A program made the translations under genes and the position numbers. Source: Bordetella parapertussis (GTDB lineage Bacteria > Pseudomonadota > Gammaproteobacteria > Burkholderiales > SG8-41). From it: a DNA stretch of 21,485 nt. Positions 1-7,790 of the stretch are shown here, piece by piece (positions within the stretch are counted from its first letter, which is position 1; each line of letters opens with the position of its first letter). The DNA lies in the NCBI GenBank assembly GCA_945863085.1, contig CAMBCD010000009.1, positions 1 to 21,485 of the forward strand. Direction: 5' to 3'. The notes under the pieces were generated by a model. It saw nothing but the letters and a program-made list of their open reading frames with translations, was not told where the DNA came from and made no database searches.

Positions 1-43
1 TGACATTTTTAGTTGCCAAAATCAGGTGACTTTTTTGGTTGAC
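1..43. repeat. Direct repeat of TGAC-T-rich-GTTG motif; possible IS21-type end
   Basis: Two similar 17-base segments, at 1-17 and 27-43, share the pattern TGAC, a run of T, (A/G)GTTG and C. A third partial copy (GACGTTTTG) follows. Several copies of such a motif near an edge resemble the multiple terminal repeats of IS21-family insertion sequences, but no transposase is visible because the window starts here. The plus frame beginning at base 2 stays open for 44 codons to a TGA at 134-136, so the stretch could instead be the tail of a gene lying further left. Low confidence either way. Confidence 0.25.
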
Positions 44-125
44 GTTTTGCATCACTCCGGTGCCATCATAGGCCAGCCCCAGGTGCGGCTCAACCGTCGG
101 GACAATCCGCAATTCAAGGATCTGC

Positions 126-158
126 GGTCCGGGTGAACGGGGCGGGCCCGCCCGGACC
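126..158. terminator. GC-rich hairpin after the FAD-protein gene
   Basis: GGTCCGGG at 126-133 pairs perfectly with CCCGGACC at 151-158, and the loop contains the self-complementary CGGGCCCG. The hairpin lies 6 bases beyond the stop codon of the last gene of the minus-strand cluster, so it is well placed to end or protect that transcript. No T-run follows on the minus strand, so it does not meet the usual intrinsic-terminator pattern; it may assist Rho-dependent termination or block 3' exonucleases. Confidence 0.35.
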
Positions 159-164
159 GGTGAC

Positions 165-1721
165 TCAGCCCAGTGCAGCCGCGCCACGCCCGGCAATGCG
201 CCCGGTGACAAAACATTCCGCGATGTTGCCGCCCGACATGTAGATGTGGCCGAAGGAGCTGCCGAGTTCGCCCGCGGCGTAGAGCCGGGGGATCGGCTGG
301 CCGTAGGCGTCGATGATGCGCGACTGGCTGTCGTGCACGGGGCCGCCCTGGGTGTTGGAAATCACCGCGTACACCGGCGCGCCATAGAACGGCGGCTTGA
401 CGATGGGCAGCATGCTGTTGGCGGGGCGCTGGAAGTCGTCGTCATGGCCTTTGGCGCACTGTGCGTTCCAGCGCGCCACCGAGGCCGCTGCTGTTGCGGG
501 ATCGATGCCGAGCAGCGTGGCCAGTGCCTCGATGCTGTCGGCGCGTTTGAGAATGCCGTTTTCGACTTCCTTCAGGTTGTCATCACTCCACTCGTAACGC
601 AGGCCCTCGTCGTTGGAGGCGGCTTTTCCCAGCGGGTACAGGCGGCGTCCGTCGTCGTCGCAGATCAGGACGGCGGGGTTGCGCGGCGCGCGCTGGGTCA
701 CCGGATCGAAATGCGACAGCGGGCGCACGCCGGTGTCCTGGGTGTAGGGCTGGTATTCCGACATGAAGCGCCGGCCTGACTGGTCGAGCAGCACCCAGGC
801 CATTTTCAGCTTGACCTGATCGTGCGCGCCGGGAAACCAGTCGGGGAACCGTTTGACGCGGATGCCGTAGGGATAGGCCGGGTCGCTGTGGCGGAAACCA
901 TAGGCGCCGTGCACATGCCACATATGCCACAGGGCGGCGCCGAGGTCCTGCGCCATACGGATGCCGTCGCCGGTGTTGCTGCGCGCGGCGGCGTTGAACA
1001 CCGGGTAGGTCTCGAGGAATTGCGCCTTCATCTCGGCATTGCCTTCGAAGCCGCCGGTAGCGAGCACCACGCCGCGGCGCGCGCGGATGTGGCGGGTTTC
1101 GCCGTTCTGCACGACGGTGATGCCGATCACTTCGCGCGACGCCGGATCGGTGATCAGGCGCTGTGCGGCGACGCCGAGGCGCAGTTCGACGCCGGCCTTC
1201 AGCACGTTGTCATGGACCACCTTGAACAGCTTCGGGCCGTTCGGCGCGCCGTTGGCCCAGGGATAGGCCTCGCGTGCCTTGAAGCCGGGAATGTCGACGA
1301 CAGAGGTGTGATAGAAGGTGTTGGTGCCGGGCAGCGGGTAATTGCCGCGGATCTGGCGGCGATAGGGATCGCCGGCCTTTTCGCGCTCGGCGTTTTCCTC
1401 GACCGAGGTGATGACCCGCGCATCGCAGATCTGCGCCAGTTCACGCACATAGGTTTCGAGTCCGCACATGCCTTCGGCCAGCACGCGGATCACGTCGTCC
1501 GGCGTGCGGCCGCCGTTGGTGGCTTTGAGGTAGGCGAAGGCCTGCTCCGGGTCGTGCGCGCTGCGCACCGCACCGTAGGAACAGATCGACAGGCCGCCGG
1601 GGACCGTGGATTTTTCGAGCAGCAGGGTTTTGGCGCCGGCCTGTGATGCGTTGATTGCTGCAATGCCGCCGCCGTGGCCGAAGCCGGCAACGACGACGTC
1701 GTAAGTTTCATTGAAATTCAT
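165..1721 (-). CDS. FAD-dependent dehydrogenase/reductase (FAD_binding_2; fumarate reductase/tricarballylate dehydrogenase-like)
   Basis: The product is a flavoprotein of about 518 residues. The N-terminus holds a dinucleotide-binding fold with GFGHGGG (residues 13-19) and an acidic residue ending the second strand (LLLEKS). ATGGFEGN in the middle and a C-terminal FAD-contacting stretch (AAGELGSSFGH, SGGNIAE, TGRIAG) are typical of the fumarate reductase/3-ketosteroid dehydrogenase/tricarballylate dehydrogenase superfamily. These enzymes oxidise or reduce a C-C bond next to a carbonyl or carboxylate; the substrate here cannot be read from sequence. No signal peptide is seen, so it should be cytoplasmic. 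I chose the ATG at 1721 because the in-frame upstream alternative is a TTG only five codons earlier with no better ribosome site. It is the last gene of the 13-gene directon, 26 bases after the glyoxalase-like gene. Confidence 0.85.
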   Translation of the reverse strand: MNFNETYDVVVAGFGHGGGIAAINASQAGAKTLLLEKSTVPGGLSICSYGAVRSAHDPEQAFAYLKATNGGRTPDDVIRVLAEGMCGLETYVRELAQICDARVITSVEENAEREKAGDPYRRQIRGNYPLPGTNTFYHTSVVDIPGFKAREAYPWANGAPNGPKLFKVVHDNVLKAGVELRLGVAAQRLITDPASREVIGITVVQNGETRHIRARRGVVLATGGFEGNAEMKAQFLETYPVFNAAARSNTGDGIRMAQDLGAALWHMWHVHGAYGFRHSDPAYPYGIRVKRFPDWFPGAHDQVKLKMAWVLLDQSGRRFMSEYQPYTQDTGVRPLSHFDPVTQRAPRNPAVLICDDDGRRLYPLGKAASNDEGLRYEWSDDNLKEVENGILKRADSIEALATLLGIDPATAAASVARWNAQCAKGHDDDFQRPANSMLPIVKPPFYGAPVYAVISNTQGGPVHDSQSRIIDAYGQPIPRLYAAGELGSSFGHIYMSGGNIAECFVTGRIAGRGAAALG

Positions 1722-1747
1722 TTTTGATCCAGTCAAAACGAGGTTTT

Positions 1748-2665
1748 TCAGGCCAGCAGCGGCAATGTCGTGCCGTTCTGCTGAAACAGGATGAAACCGC
1801 CAACGGCCCCGGGCCAGCGCAGCAGCAGGCGGCCTTCATATTCACGCACATCGCAGGAGTTAAGCGCATCATGCGTGGCCGCAAGTTTGTCGCTGGTCAG
1901 TACATAACCGGCAATCCACGGCAGCGCCGGTGCGGTGATGCCGAGTTTCTGTACAACCGCCGCAGGCGTGACAAAAAGCAGGGCGCCGCGCTGGGTGTCG
2001 ATGCGCCATTGCGTGCCAGAAAGCTGTGCCAGCAGCCCGGTGTAACGTGCATAACGCTGCGCGGCTTCCTGCGGATCGGCGACGCAGATGATCACTGCAG
2101 CAAGACCGCGCGCGTGATTGCGATGTTCCAGCCAGCGCGGCTGCCACAGCAGCTCCGGCGTGTGCTGCTGGCAGTACTGGATGCGGCCCTCGGCCATGGT
2201 GCCGGGGGGCACACGCACCACGGTGAAGCGTGCGGTGTCGTAACCTGCGGCGGTGCCGATTTCACGCTGCAAGGCGACCGGCGGCAAGGGTGAGAATCCA
2301 TTTTTTTCCAGCCGGGCATGGTCGGCTTCCGGGGCCGCTGTACCGAGCGCTATCAAATGCAGCCCGGTGTAGAGTTGAATGGCACTCCGCAGTTGCTGCG
2401 CAATGGGGGTGTCACCGGTGGGTGTCAGGAATTCGAGATAACCCTCGCGCAGCATCACGCAGCGGTTGCCGGCGCCGGCCGGTGTCAGCGGGCCGCCCGG
2501 TTCGAGGCGGTGCGACTGTTCGGAAAACGGCGTCAGCGTGAATCCCGCCTGTTCCAGCGCCGCACTGGCTGCATCGATATGCGGCACAAAATGTGCGACA
2601 TGATCGATGTTCAATTTACCCGAAGAAGGGGATTGCGAAGCGGGATTTTGTTTAACGACGGTCAT
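1748..2665 (-). CDS. Glyoxalase-like (VOC superfamily) protein
   Basis: The product is about 305 residues and resembles the glyoxalase-like domain family (Pfam Glyoxalase_3 type). It opens with LNIDHVAHFVPHID near residue 18, where the His of IDHV is the usual first metal ligand of a VOC module. YLEFL near residue 76 supplies the Glu normally found at the end of that module. The C-terminal half has weaker VOC-like strand pattern. VOC proteins bind a divalent metal and act as isomerases, dioxygenases or lyases; the reaction here is unknown. The ATG at 2663-2665 overlaps the stop of the hydroxyacid dehydrogenase gene by one base (TGATG), which implies translational coupling. A longer reading frame starting near 2740 exists, but it would run inside the upstream gene. 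Confidence 0.75.
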   Translation of the reverse strand: MTVVKQNPASQSPSSGKLNIDHVAHFVPHIDAASAALEQAGFTLTPFSEQSHRLEPGGPLTPAGAGNRCVMLREGYLEFLTPTGDTPIAQQLRSAIQLYTGLHLIALGTAAPEADHARLEKNGFSPLPPVALQREIGTAAGYDTARFTVVRVPPGTMAEGRIQYCQQHTPELLWQPRWLEHRNHARGLAAVIICVADPQEAAQRYARYTGLLAQLSGTQWRIDTQRGALLFVTPAAVVQKLGITAPALPWIAGYVLTSDKLAATHDALNSCDVREYEGRLLLRWPGAVGGFILFQQNGTTLPLLA

Positions 2666-3663
2666 CAGTAACCCAGCTTCGGATCGATGCGCCGTTTCAG
2701 TTTTTTCCCGGCCAGAAACAGCGCGAGGTTCTCGAACCACAGGTCCAGCGAAATATCGATGTAGTGTTCGCCGTCATCGCAGGAGATGTGCGGCGTGATG
2801 ATCAGATTGGGCACGGTCCACAGCGAAGCATCTGCGGGCAGGGGTTCGGGGTCGACCACATCGAGCACGGCGCCGCCGAGTCTGCCGGCGCGCAGCCGCT
2901 GTTCCAGGGCCTTGTAGTCGGCAACCGGGCCGCGCGCGATGTTGATGACACCGGCGGAGGGTTTCAGTAGATCCATGCGCCGGCCGTCGAGCAGGTGACG
3001 TGTTTCTGCGGTCAGCGGCACGGCAAGCACGACAAAGTCCGCCAGCGGCAGTACGCGGTCCAGCTGTTTGTAGGTAACAACCTTGTCGGCGTAACGATTT
3101 TTTTGCGCGCTGCGCCGCACGCCGATGACTTTCAGCCCGAGTTTTTTTGCGGCGCGGGCAGCACCTTCTCCGAGGTCACCCAGGCCAACAATCACCGCGG
3201 TCTTGCCGGTGATGCTCGGCGAGAACAGGGCTTCCCAGTGTTGGCGGTGCTGGTTGGCCGTGATCGCGGCCATGCGTGAGTTGATCAGGTTGTAGGCCAT
3301 GATCATGTACTGTTCGGCCTTGCGACCGTGTGCGCCGCTGTTGTTGGTGAAGCTCACGCCGCGCGGCAGCCAGTCCAGCGGCAGCACGCCGTCGACGCCT
3401 GCCGAGGTCGAATGCAGCCATTTCAGTTGTGGTGCGCGGACGGCTAGCTGGTCACGCTGCGCCGGCACGCCGATCAGCAGGTCGGCACTGGCCAGCGCCG
3501 ACTCCAGTACATCACCGTCCCAGCCGAAGCTGGGTTCGGCAATGTGTCTGGCCAGGGCCTTGTGGCGTTTGCAGGCCGCGGCCCAGTGCGCCGGCAGGGT
3601 ATGGAAAATGGCATTTTTTTTGCGCGAGTTCTCGATGTGCAGGCGCAGTTTTTTTGCGGCCAT
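2665..3663 (-). CDS. D-isomer-specific 2-hydroxyacid dehydrogenase
   Basis: The product is 332 residues, the normal length for NAD(P)-dependent D-2-hydroxyacid dehydrogenases, which interconvert 2-oxo and 2-hydroxy acids. The nucleotide-binding loop is GLGDLG (160-165), followed by VRRS (182-185); arginines after the second strand suggest NADP preference (inference). The catalytic set is complete: Arg244 in NIARGP, Glu273 in DPEP and His292 in TPHIS. The N-terminal STSAGVDG (85-92) fits the glyoxylate/hydroxypyruvate reductase-like (GhrA-type) branch. The start is preceded by CAGGGA at good spacing. The gene lies 51 bases after the ABC binding-protein gene and overlaps the VOC gene by one base. 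In this cluster it may reduce or oxidise an oxo/hydroxy acid formed downstream. Confidence 0.9.
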   Translation of the reverse strand: MAAKKLRLHIENSRKKNAIFHTLPAHWAAACKRHKALARHIAEPSFGWDGDVLESALASADLLIGVPAQRDQLAVRAPQLKWLHSTSAGVDGVLPLDWLPRGVSFTNNSGAHGRKAEQYMIMAYNLINSRMAAITANQHRQHWEALFSPSITGKTAVIVGLGDLGEGAARAAKKLGLKVIGVRRSAQKNRYADKVVTYKQLDRVLPLADFVVLAVPLTAETRHLLDGRRMDLLKPSAGVINIARGPVADYKALEQRLRAGRLGGAVLDVVDPEPLPADASLWTVPNLIITPHISCDDGEHYIDISLDLWFENLALFLAGKKLKRRIDPKLGY

Positions 3664-3714
3664 CCGTATTCCCTGTTACTTCATCTGCTTGTTAAACCGG
3701 CTTGTTTGATCCGC

Positions 3715-4698
3715 TCATTTAATCGATTTGGAGCGCTGGTAGGGCGCGGTGAGAAACGCAGCGTCGGGCGGATCCTTTTTGGCGGTGCCGGCGGCCTTGA
3801 CGATGGCCTGCATGTTTTTCAGCGAGGCCACATCGGCGGCTTCGAAGCTGGCCATGTAGGCGCCGTCCCACTGTGCGGCATAGGCTTTGGCATCGTTGGG
3901 TTTCATGTTGGCGGCCTTTTGCAGCATCTCGGCGACGCGGTCCTTGTTCTTCGATCCGTATTCCAGGGTCTTGCGCATCGCGGCGATGAATTTGGCCACG
4001 GCCTCGGGGTTCTTGCCGGCGTAATCACTGTGCACCACGGTTACCGCGAGGATCGGGGCGGCCGTGCCCTTGGTGAGTTTTTTCCAGTCCTCGACCACGC
4101 TGCCGAGGTAGGTCAGTTTGACGTCATCGGTCATCTGCGCGATGGTCACCGAACGGATCACCGCGGCATCGACTTCCTTTTGCAGCAGGAACTGCGCGAG
4201 CCGGCCTTCGTTGCCGGGCACCACGCTGTAGTCGCCGCTTTTCAGGCCATAAACACCCTGCAGGATCGAGGTGGCGATGGCGTGGGTGGCACTGCCCGGA
4301 GGCGACATGCCGATTTTTTTGCCTTTGAGGTCGGCGACGCTTTTGATCGGCGAACCGGCCGGCACCACGATCTGTGCTTCGGCGATCTGTGAGGCGAGCA
4401 CGATTTTCACCGGTACGCCGTCGGCGGCGATGCTCATCGAGGCAGTGGAGGGGGCGCCGAAGGCGAGGTCGATGGTTTGCGGTACGATGGCGCGTGTCGG
4501 GCCGTTGACCTCGGCGAATTTCACCCATTCGACGTCGAGGCCTTCCTTCTCGGCGAATTTCATCTGCTCCATCACCGTGCCGTAACCGAGGCTGAAACCG
4601 CTGGTCCAGTAACCGACCTTGATTTTCTGCGCGTGCGCAGTACCAACGGCAAACAAGGCTGCAACCGTCAAACTCATCATCAGGCGTAATGCATACAT
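3715..4698 (-). CDS. ABC transporter periplasmic substrate-binding protein (SsuA/TauA/NMT1-like)
   Basis: The product is 327 residues with a clear Sec signal peptide: positively charged start, hydrophobic core and AHA cleavage site, so the mature protein should begin at Gln24. The mature start (KIKVGYWTSGFSLG) and the segments VNGPTRAIVPQ, DLAFGAPST, LKGKKIGMSPPGSATH and NEGRLAQFLLQKEVDAA are typical of the SsuA/TauA/THI5-like binding fold used for sulfonates, taurine, nitrate and aromatic acids. The start codon has a strong AAGGAG six bases upstream, stronger than those of neighbouring genes, which fits the need for excess binding protein. It sits 26 bases after the ATPase gene, and the permease gene is upstream of ubiX-ubiD, so the transporter genes are split by the decarboxylase pair. 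Confidence 0.9.
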   Translation of the reverse strand: MYALRLMMSLTVAALFAVGTAHAQKIKVGYWTSGFSLGYGTVMEQMKFAEKEGLDVEWVKFAEVNGPTRAIVPQTIDLAFGAPSTASMSIAADGVPVKIVLASQIAEAQIVVPAGSPIKSVADLKGKKIGMSPPGSATHAIATSILQGVYGLKSGDYSVVPGNEGRLAQFLLQKEVDAAVIRSVTIAQMTDDVKLTYLGSVVEDWKKLTKGTAAPILAVTVVHSDYAGKNPEAVAKFIAAMRKTLEYGSKNKDRVAEMLQKAANMKPNDAKAYAAQWDGAYMASFEAADVASLKNMQAIVKAAGTAKKDPPDAAFLTAPYQRSKSIK

Positions 4699-4724
4699 GG
4701 CAGACTCCTTGGTTAAATTATTAA

Positions 4725-5516
4725 TTAAATCAAAGACTTGAGGTCATGCGCCAGGCGGGCGGTGGCAGGCTCGGTGGCGTCGCGGGGTCGCGGCAGCGCG
4801 ATTTCCACGGTGTCGCGGATGCGGCCGGGGCGCGGCGCCATCACCACGACGCGGTCGGCGAGCACCACGGCTTCCTCGACATCGTGGGTGACAAACACGA
4901 TGGTCATCTTTTTCAGTTGCTGGATGCGTAGCAGTTCGTCATGCATCTGGGCGCGGGTCAGCGCATCCAGCCGCGAGAACGGTTCGTCCATCAGCAGGAT
5001 GCAGGGTTCCTGCACCAGGCTGCGCGCGAGCGCGACGCGGCTGCGCATGCCGCCGGAGAGCTGGTAGGGGAAGGCGTCGACAAAAGCCTCCAGCCCGACC
5101 AGTTTCAGTGCATCACGGGCGCGGGATTCGCGCTCGCTGCGCGGCATGTTGCCGGTTTCCAGCGCAAACTCGACATTCTTTATTGTCGTGCGCCACGGCA
5201 GCAGGCGGTCTTCCTGGAACATGTAGCTGACTGTGCGCCATTCATTGAAACGGTCGGCGGTAATGCCGTTGATGCAGATTTCACCGCGTTCCGGTGTGAC
5301 GATACCGGAGATGATGTTGAGCAGCGTCGATTTACCGCAGCCGGAAGCGCCGAGTATGGCTACAACCGATTGCGCGGCGATGGTCAGGTTGATGTTGTCC
5401 AGTACCTGCAGCGGAGTGCCTTCCGCGGTATTGAACCACTTGCTGACGCCGCGTACGGCTATTGCGCCGGTGTCGGCACTTGCGGCTTTGGCAACAGTGG
5501 CAGTGGCTGCGGTCAT
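4725..5516 (-). CDS. ABC transporter ATP-binding protein (SsuB/TauB/NrtD-like)
   Basis: The product is about 263 residues with a full ABC ATPase set: Walker A GASGCGKST (56-64), Q-loop Gln101 in MFQEDRLLPW, signature LSGGM (153-157), Walker B ILLMDEP (173-179) and switch His211 in VTHD. The sequence around the Q-loop and the signature is typical of importers of nitrate, sulfonate and taurine. It should couple ATP hydrolysis to import through the permease encoded at 7787-8593. I chose the ATG at 5514-5516, seven bases after the ubiD stop, because the longer frame would start inside ubiD and add a basic, non-homologous tail. The last residues run into the AT-rich 26-base gap before the binding-protein gene. 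Confidence 0.93.
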   Translation of the reverse strand: MTAATATVAKAASADTGAIAVRGVSKWFNTAEGTPLQVLDNINLTIAAQSVVAILGASGCGKSTLLNIISGIVTPERGEICINGITADRFNEWRTVSYMFQEDRLLPWRTTIKNVEFALETGNMPRSERESRARDALKLVGLEAFVDAFPYQLSGGMRSRVALARSLVQEPCILLMDEPFSRLDALTRAQMHDELLRIQQLKKMTIVFVTHDVEEAVVLADRVVVMAPRPGRIRDTVEIALPRPRDATEPATARLAHDLKSLI

Positions 5517-5523
5517 GTTGTGT

Positions 5524-7158
5524 TCAGCCGCCCTTGACCGGCACTTTGGCAGCGAACTGGGAATCGCGCAGGCACATGCGGCCGCGCGGGTCCTGCCAAA
5601 GCTTGCCGTCCTCATGCAGCTTGCCCAGCGCGCGCGCTACGGTCTGGAAATCGTAATCGGCGAACTGTTCGGCGAGTTCTGAATAATATTTCGGTGTTTT
5701 TTCAACGACGGCGACGATTTTTGCAGCAAGTTCGGCCACAGCCTTGTCTCCGGAAGCGACTGCCGGCTCGGCATCGGCCTTGCCGGTGTAGTAATCGGCA
5801 ATTTTGGCGCGGTCGGTGTAAGCGTAGGAAATACGCTCGAAACGTTCTTTCGGGATGCCTTCGGAAATCGTCGCGTCGATGCCGACCTTGGCCCCTGTCG
5901 GCACCACACCATGCGGCATCACCGGCAGGCTGGGATCCAGCGGTTTGGCGCGGCTGCCGGGAATGATCATGATGTCCTTGTCACCCTGCACACGGGTGGC
6001 GATTGCCCATTCGACGTCCATCGCATTGAATACATCGATGTCATCGTCGACCACGACCACGTGTTTGAGATCCATTACCGACAGTGCAGCGAGCAGCGCG
6101 TTTTTGCCTTCTCCGGCCTGTTTTTTGATCGAGATGATGGCGTGCCACATGCCGCAGCCGCCGAGCGTGACGTTGATGTCCTTGATCTGGATGCCGGCGG
6201 TTTTTAAGGCGCGGCGGATTTGCGTGTAACGCGTCGGCGCCATCAGCCAGGTGTTTTCCCAGGGCATGTGCAGGGCGTAATAAATGGCGTCCTTGCGCAT
6301 CGTGATGGCATTGATGCGCACCACGGGATTCCAGTGCAGACCGCCCATCAGCCGGGTGAATTCGCCAAAACGGCCTTCGGGCTGGGTCCAGCCGGTCGGC
6401 AGAATTTCGCCTTCGAGCACGATTTCGGAATCGGCGATGCATGGGAGGTCGATGGTTTCGCATTGCGCAAGTTCGATGGCCGAGCCGCGGATGCCGCCGG
6501 CGATGCCCATTTCATCGGTGCCCAGCGGTGCACGGAAACCGGAGCCGAGGTTTTCAAAGGGGTGGTTGCCGATGGAAATCGAAATCGGCAGCGGTTTACC
6601 CGCCTCAAAGGCGCGCTGCGCAAAGAGGCGCATGTTGTTCGGCGTCACGATGTCGATGCCGGTCAGGTTTTTTTCCTTGACCATGAAGCGGTAGATGCCG
6701 GAATTGAGACCGAACTCCGGATCTTTGGCGATGGTAATGCCGGCGGTGATCATCGGGCCGCCGTCGTACACCGAGAACATGGGAATCGGCAGGCTGAACA
6801 GGTCGACGTCCTTGCCCAGTTTGATCACTTCCTTCAGCGGTGTTTTTTCGACGTATTTGGGGGCGATCGGGTTTTCGATGCCGTTCTGCAGGCGAAACTC
6901 GATTTCCGGATAGGTGTTGCAGCCCATGGACATGATGGCGCGCTTCTGCGAACGGATGATGCCGGACACCACCGGCATGTTGTAACCGATGACCTTGTGG
7001 AACAGCAGCGCCTTGTCGGCCTGGTCGACCAGGGTTGCAATGTGCCGGCTGTCCACCGGTTGTTTGATGTCGACGAGTTCTTTTTCACTGCGCAGGCGGT
7101 CGAGAAAACCGCGGAAATTGTCGTCGGCGTAGGCGGGCTTGCTCATTTTCATGCTCAT
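5524..7158 (-). CDS. ubiD: UbiD-family prenylated-FMN-dependent decarboxylase
   Basis: The product is 544 residues, near or slightly above the usual UbiD length. These enzymes use prenylated FMN made by UbiX to add or remove CO2 from aromatic, heteroaromatic or unsaturated acids. The cofactor/catalytic positions known from fungal Fdc1 are visible: Asn152 and Arg157 in LNSGIYR, and the two glutamates Glu261 and Glu266 in PEGRFGE, forming the Glu-Arg-Glu set. DGGPMITAGI (132-141) is a further family hallmark. In EGRFGE an Arg replaces the more usual Pro. The specific substrate cannot be assigned, and it is probably a catabolic rather than ubiquinone-pathway member because of its neighbours. The start overlaps the ubiX stop by four bases (ATGA); two further Met codons (residues 3 and 5) are possible starts. 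Confidence 0.92.
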   Translation of the reverse strand: MSMKMSKPAYADDNFRGFLDRLRSEKELVDIKQPVDSRHIATLVDQADKALLFHKVIGYNMPVVSGIIRSQKRAIMSMGCNTYPEIEFRLQNGIENPIAPKYVEKTPLKEVIKLGKDVDLFSLPIPMFSVYDGGPMITAGITIAKDPEFGLNSGIYRFMVKEKNLTGIDIVTPNNMRLFAQRAFEAGKPLPISISIGNHPFENLGSGFRAPLGTDEMGIAGGIRGSAIELAQCETIDLPCIADSEIVLEGEILPTGWTQPEGRFGEFTRLMGGLHWNPVVRINAITMRKDAIYYALHMPWENTWLMAPTRYTQIRRALKTAGIQIKDINVTLGGCGMWHAIISIKKQAGEGKNALLAALSVMDLKHVVVVDDDIDVFNAMDVEWAIATRVQGDKDIMIIPGSRAKPLDPSLPVMPHGVVPTGAKVGIDATISEGIPKERFERISYAYTDRAKIADYYTGKADAEPAVASGDKAVAELAAKIVAVVEKTPKYYSELAEQFADYDFQTVARALGKLHEDGKLWQDPRGRMCLRDSQFAAKVPVKGG

Positions 7159-7790
7159 TTGCGTTTGTTTTCCGTAGAAGTTTCTGCCGGGCCGGTGATG
7201 CCGTCCCAGCGTTTGATGGTTTCGTGTTCGACGTCAAACAGGTCGAGTACTCGCCCGACCGTGTGGTTGACCAGGTCGTCGATGGTTTTGCCACCGCTGT
7301 AGAAGGCGGGCACCGGCGGGAAAATCACGCCGCCCATCAGTGTCACCGCTTCCATGTTGCGGATGTGGGCGAGGTTCAGCGGCGCTTCGCGGGTCAGCAG
7401 CACCAGGCGGCGGCGTTCCTTGAGGATGACATCGGCGGCGCGGGTGATCAGGTTGTCGGACAGGGCGTGTGCGACGCCCGCCAGGGTTTTCATCGAGCAG
7501 GGTGCGACGACCATGCCGGCGGTGATGAAGGAGCCGCTGGCGATGGTGGCGCCGATGTCGCGCACGTTGTGCGTGACGTCGGCGAGTTTGTGCAGGGCCT
7601 TGCGGTCCATGCCGTATTCCTGAAAGGCATTGAGCACACCGGCTTCGGATACGACGAGGTGTGATTCCCAGCCGCCGATATTGCGCAGGCGTTCAAGGAT
7701 GCGGATGCCGTAGATCGAACCGGAAGCGCCGGTCATCGCGACGATCAGGCGTTTGGGGGCGCTGCCTTTGCTGGTGCTGCGTTTCATCAT
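7155..7790 (-). CDS. ubiX: UbiX-type flavin prenyltransferase
   Basis: The product is 211 residues, matching UbiX/Pad1. It joins dimethylallyl phosphate to reduced FMN to give the prenylated FMN needed by UbiD. Family motifs are present: the flavin-binding MTGASGS (19-25), the APCSMKTLAGVA stretch (96-107), and REAPL (134-138), which carries the Arg-Glu pair of the active site. The first 13 residues are a basic extension. The start ATG overlaps the permease stop by four bases and the gene's own stop overlaps the ubiD start by four bases, so cofactor synthesis and decarboxylase are translationally coupled. It is likely dedicated to this UbiD, since housekeeping ubiX genes normally sit elsewhere (inference). 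Confidence 0.93.
   Translation of the reverse strand: MMKRSTSKGSAPKRLIVAMTGASGSIYGIRILERLRNIGGWESHLVVSEAGVLNAFQEYGMDRKALHKLADVTHNVRDIGATIASGSFITAGMVVAPCSMKTLAGVAHALSDNLITRAADVILKERRRLVLLTREAPLNLAHIRNMEAVTLMGGVIFPPVPAFYSGGKTIDDLVNHTVGRVLDLFDVEHETIKRWDGITGPAETSTENKRK

Noticed and set aside
6220..7302. 360-codon plus-strand frame opposite ubiD
   Set aside because: It is the mirror of a strongly conserved gene in high-GC DNA, with His/Asp/Gly-rich low-complexity translation and no family resemblance.
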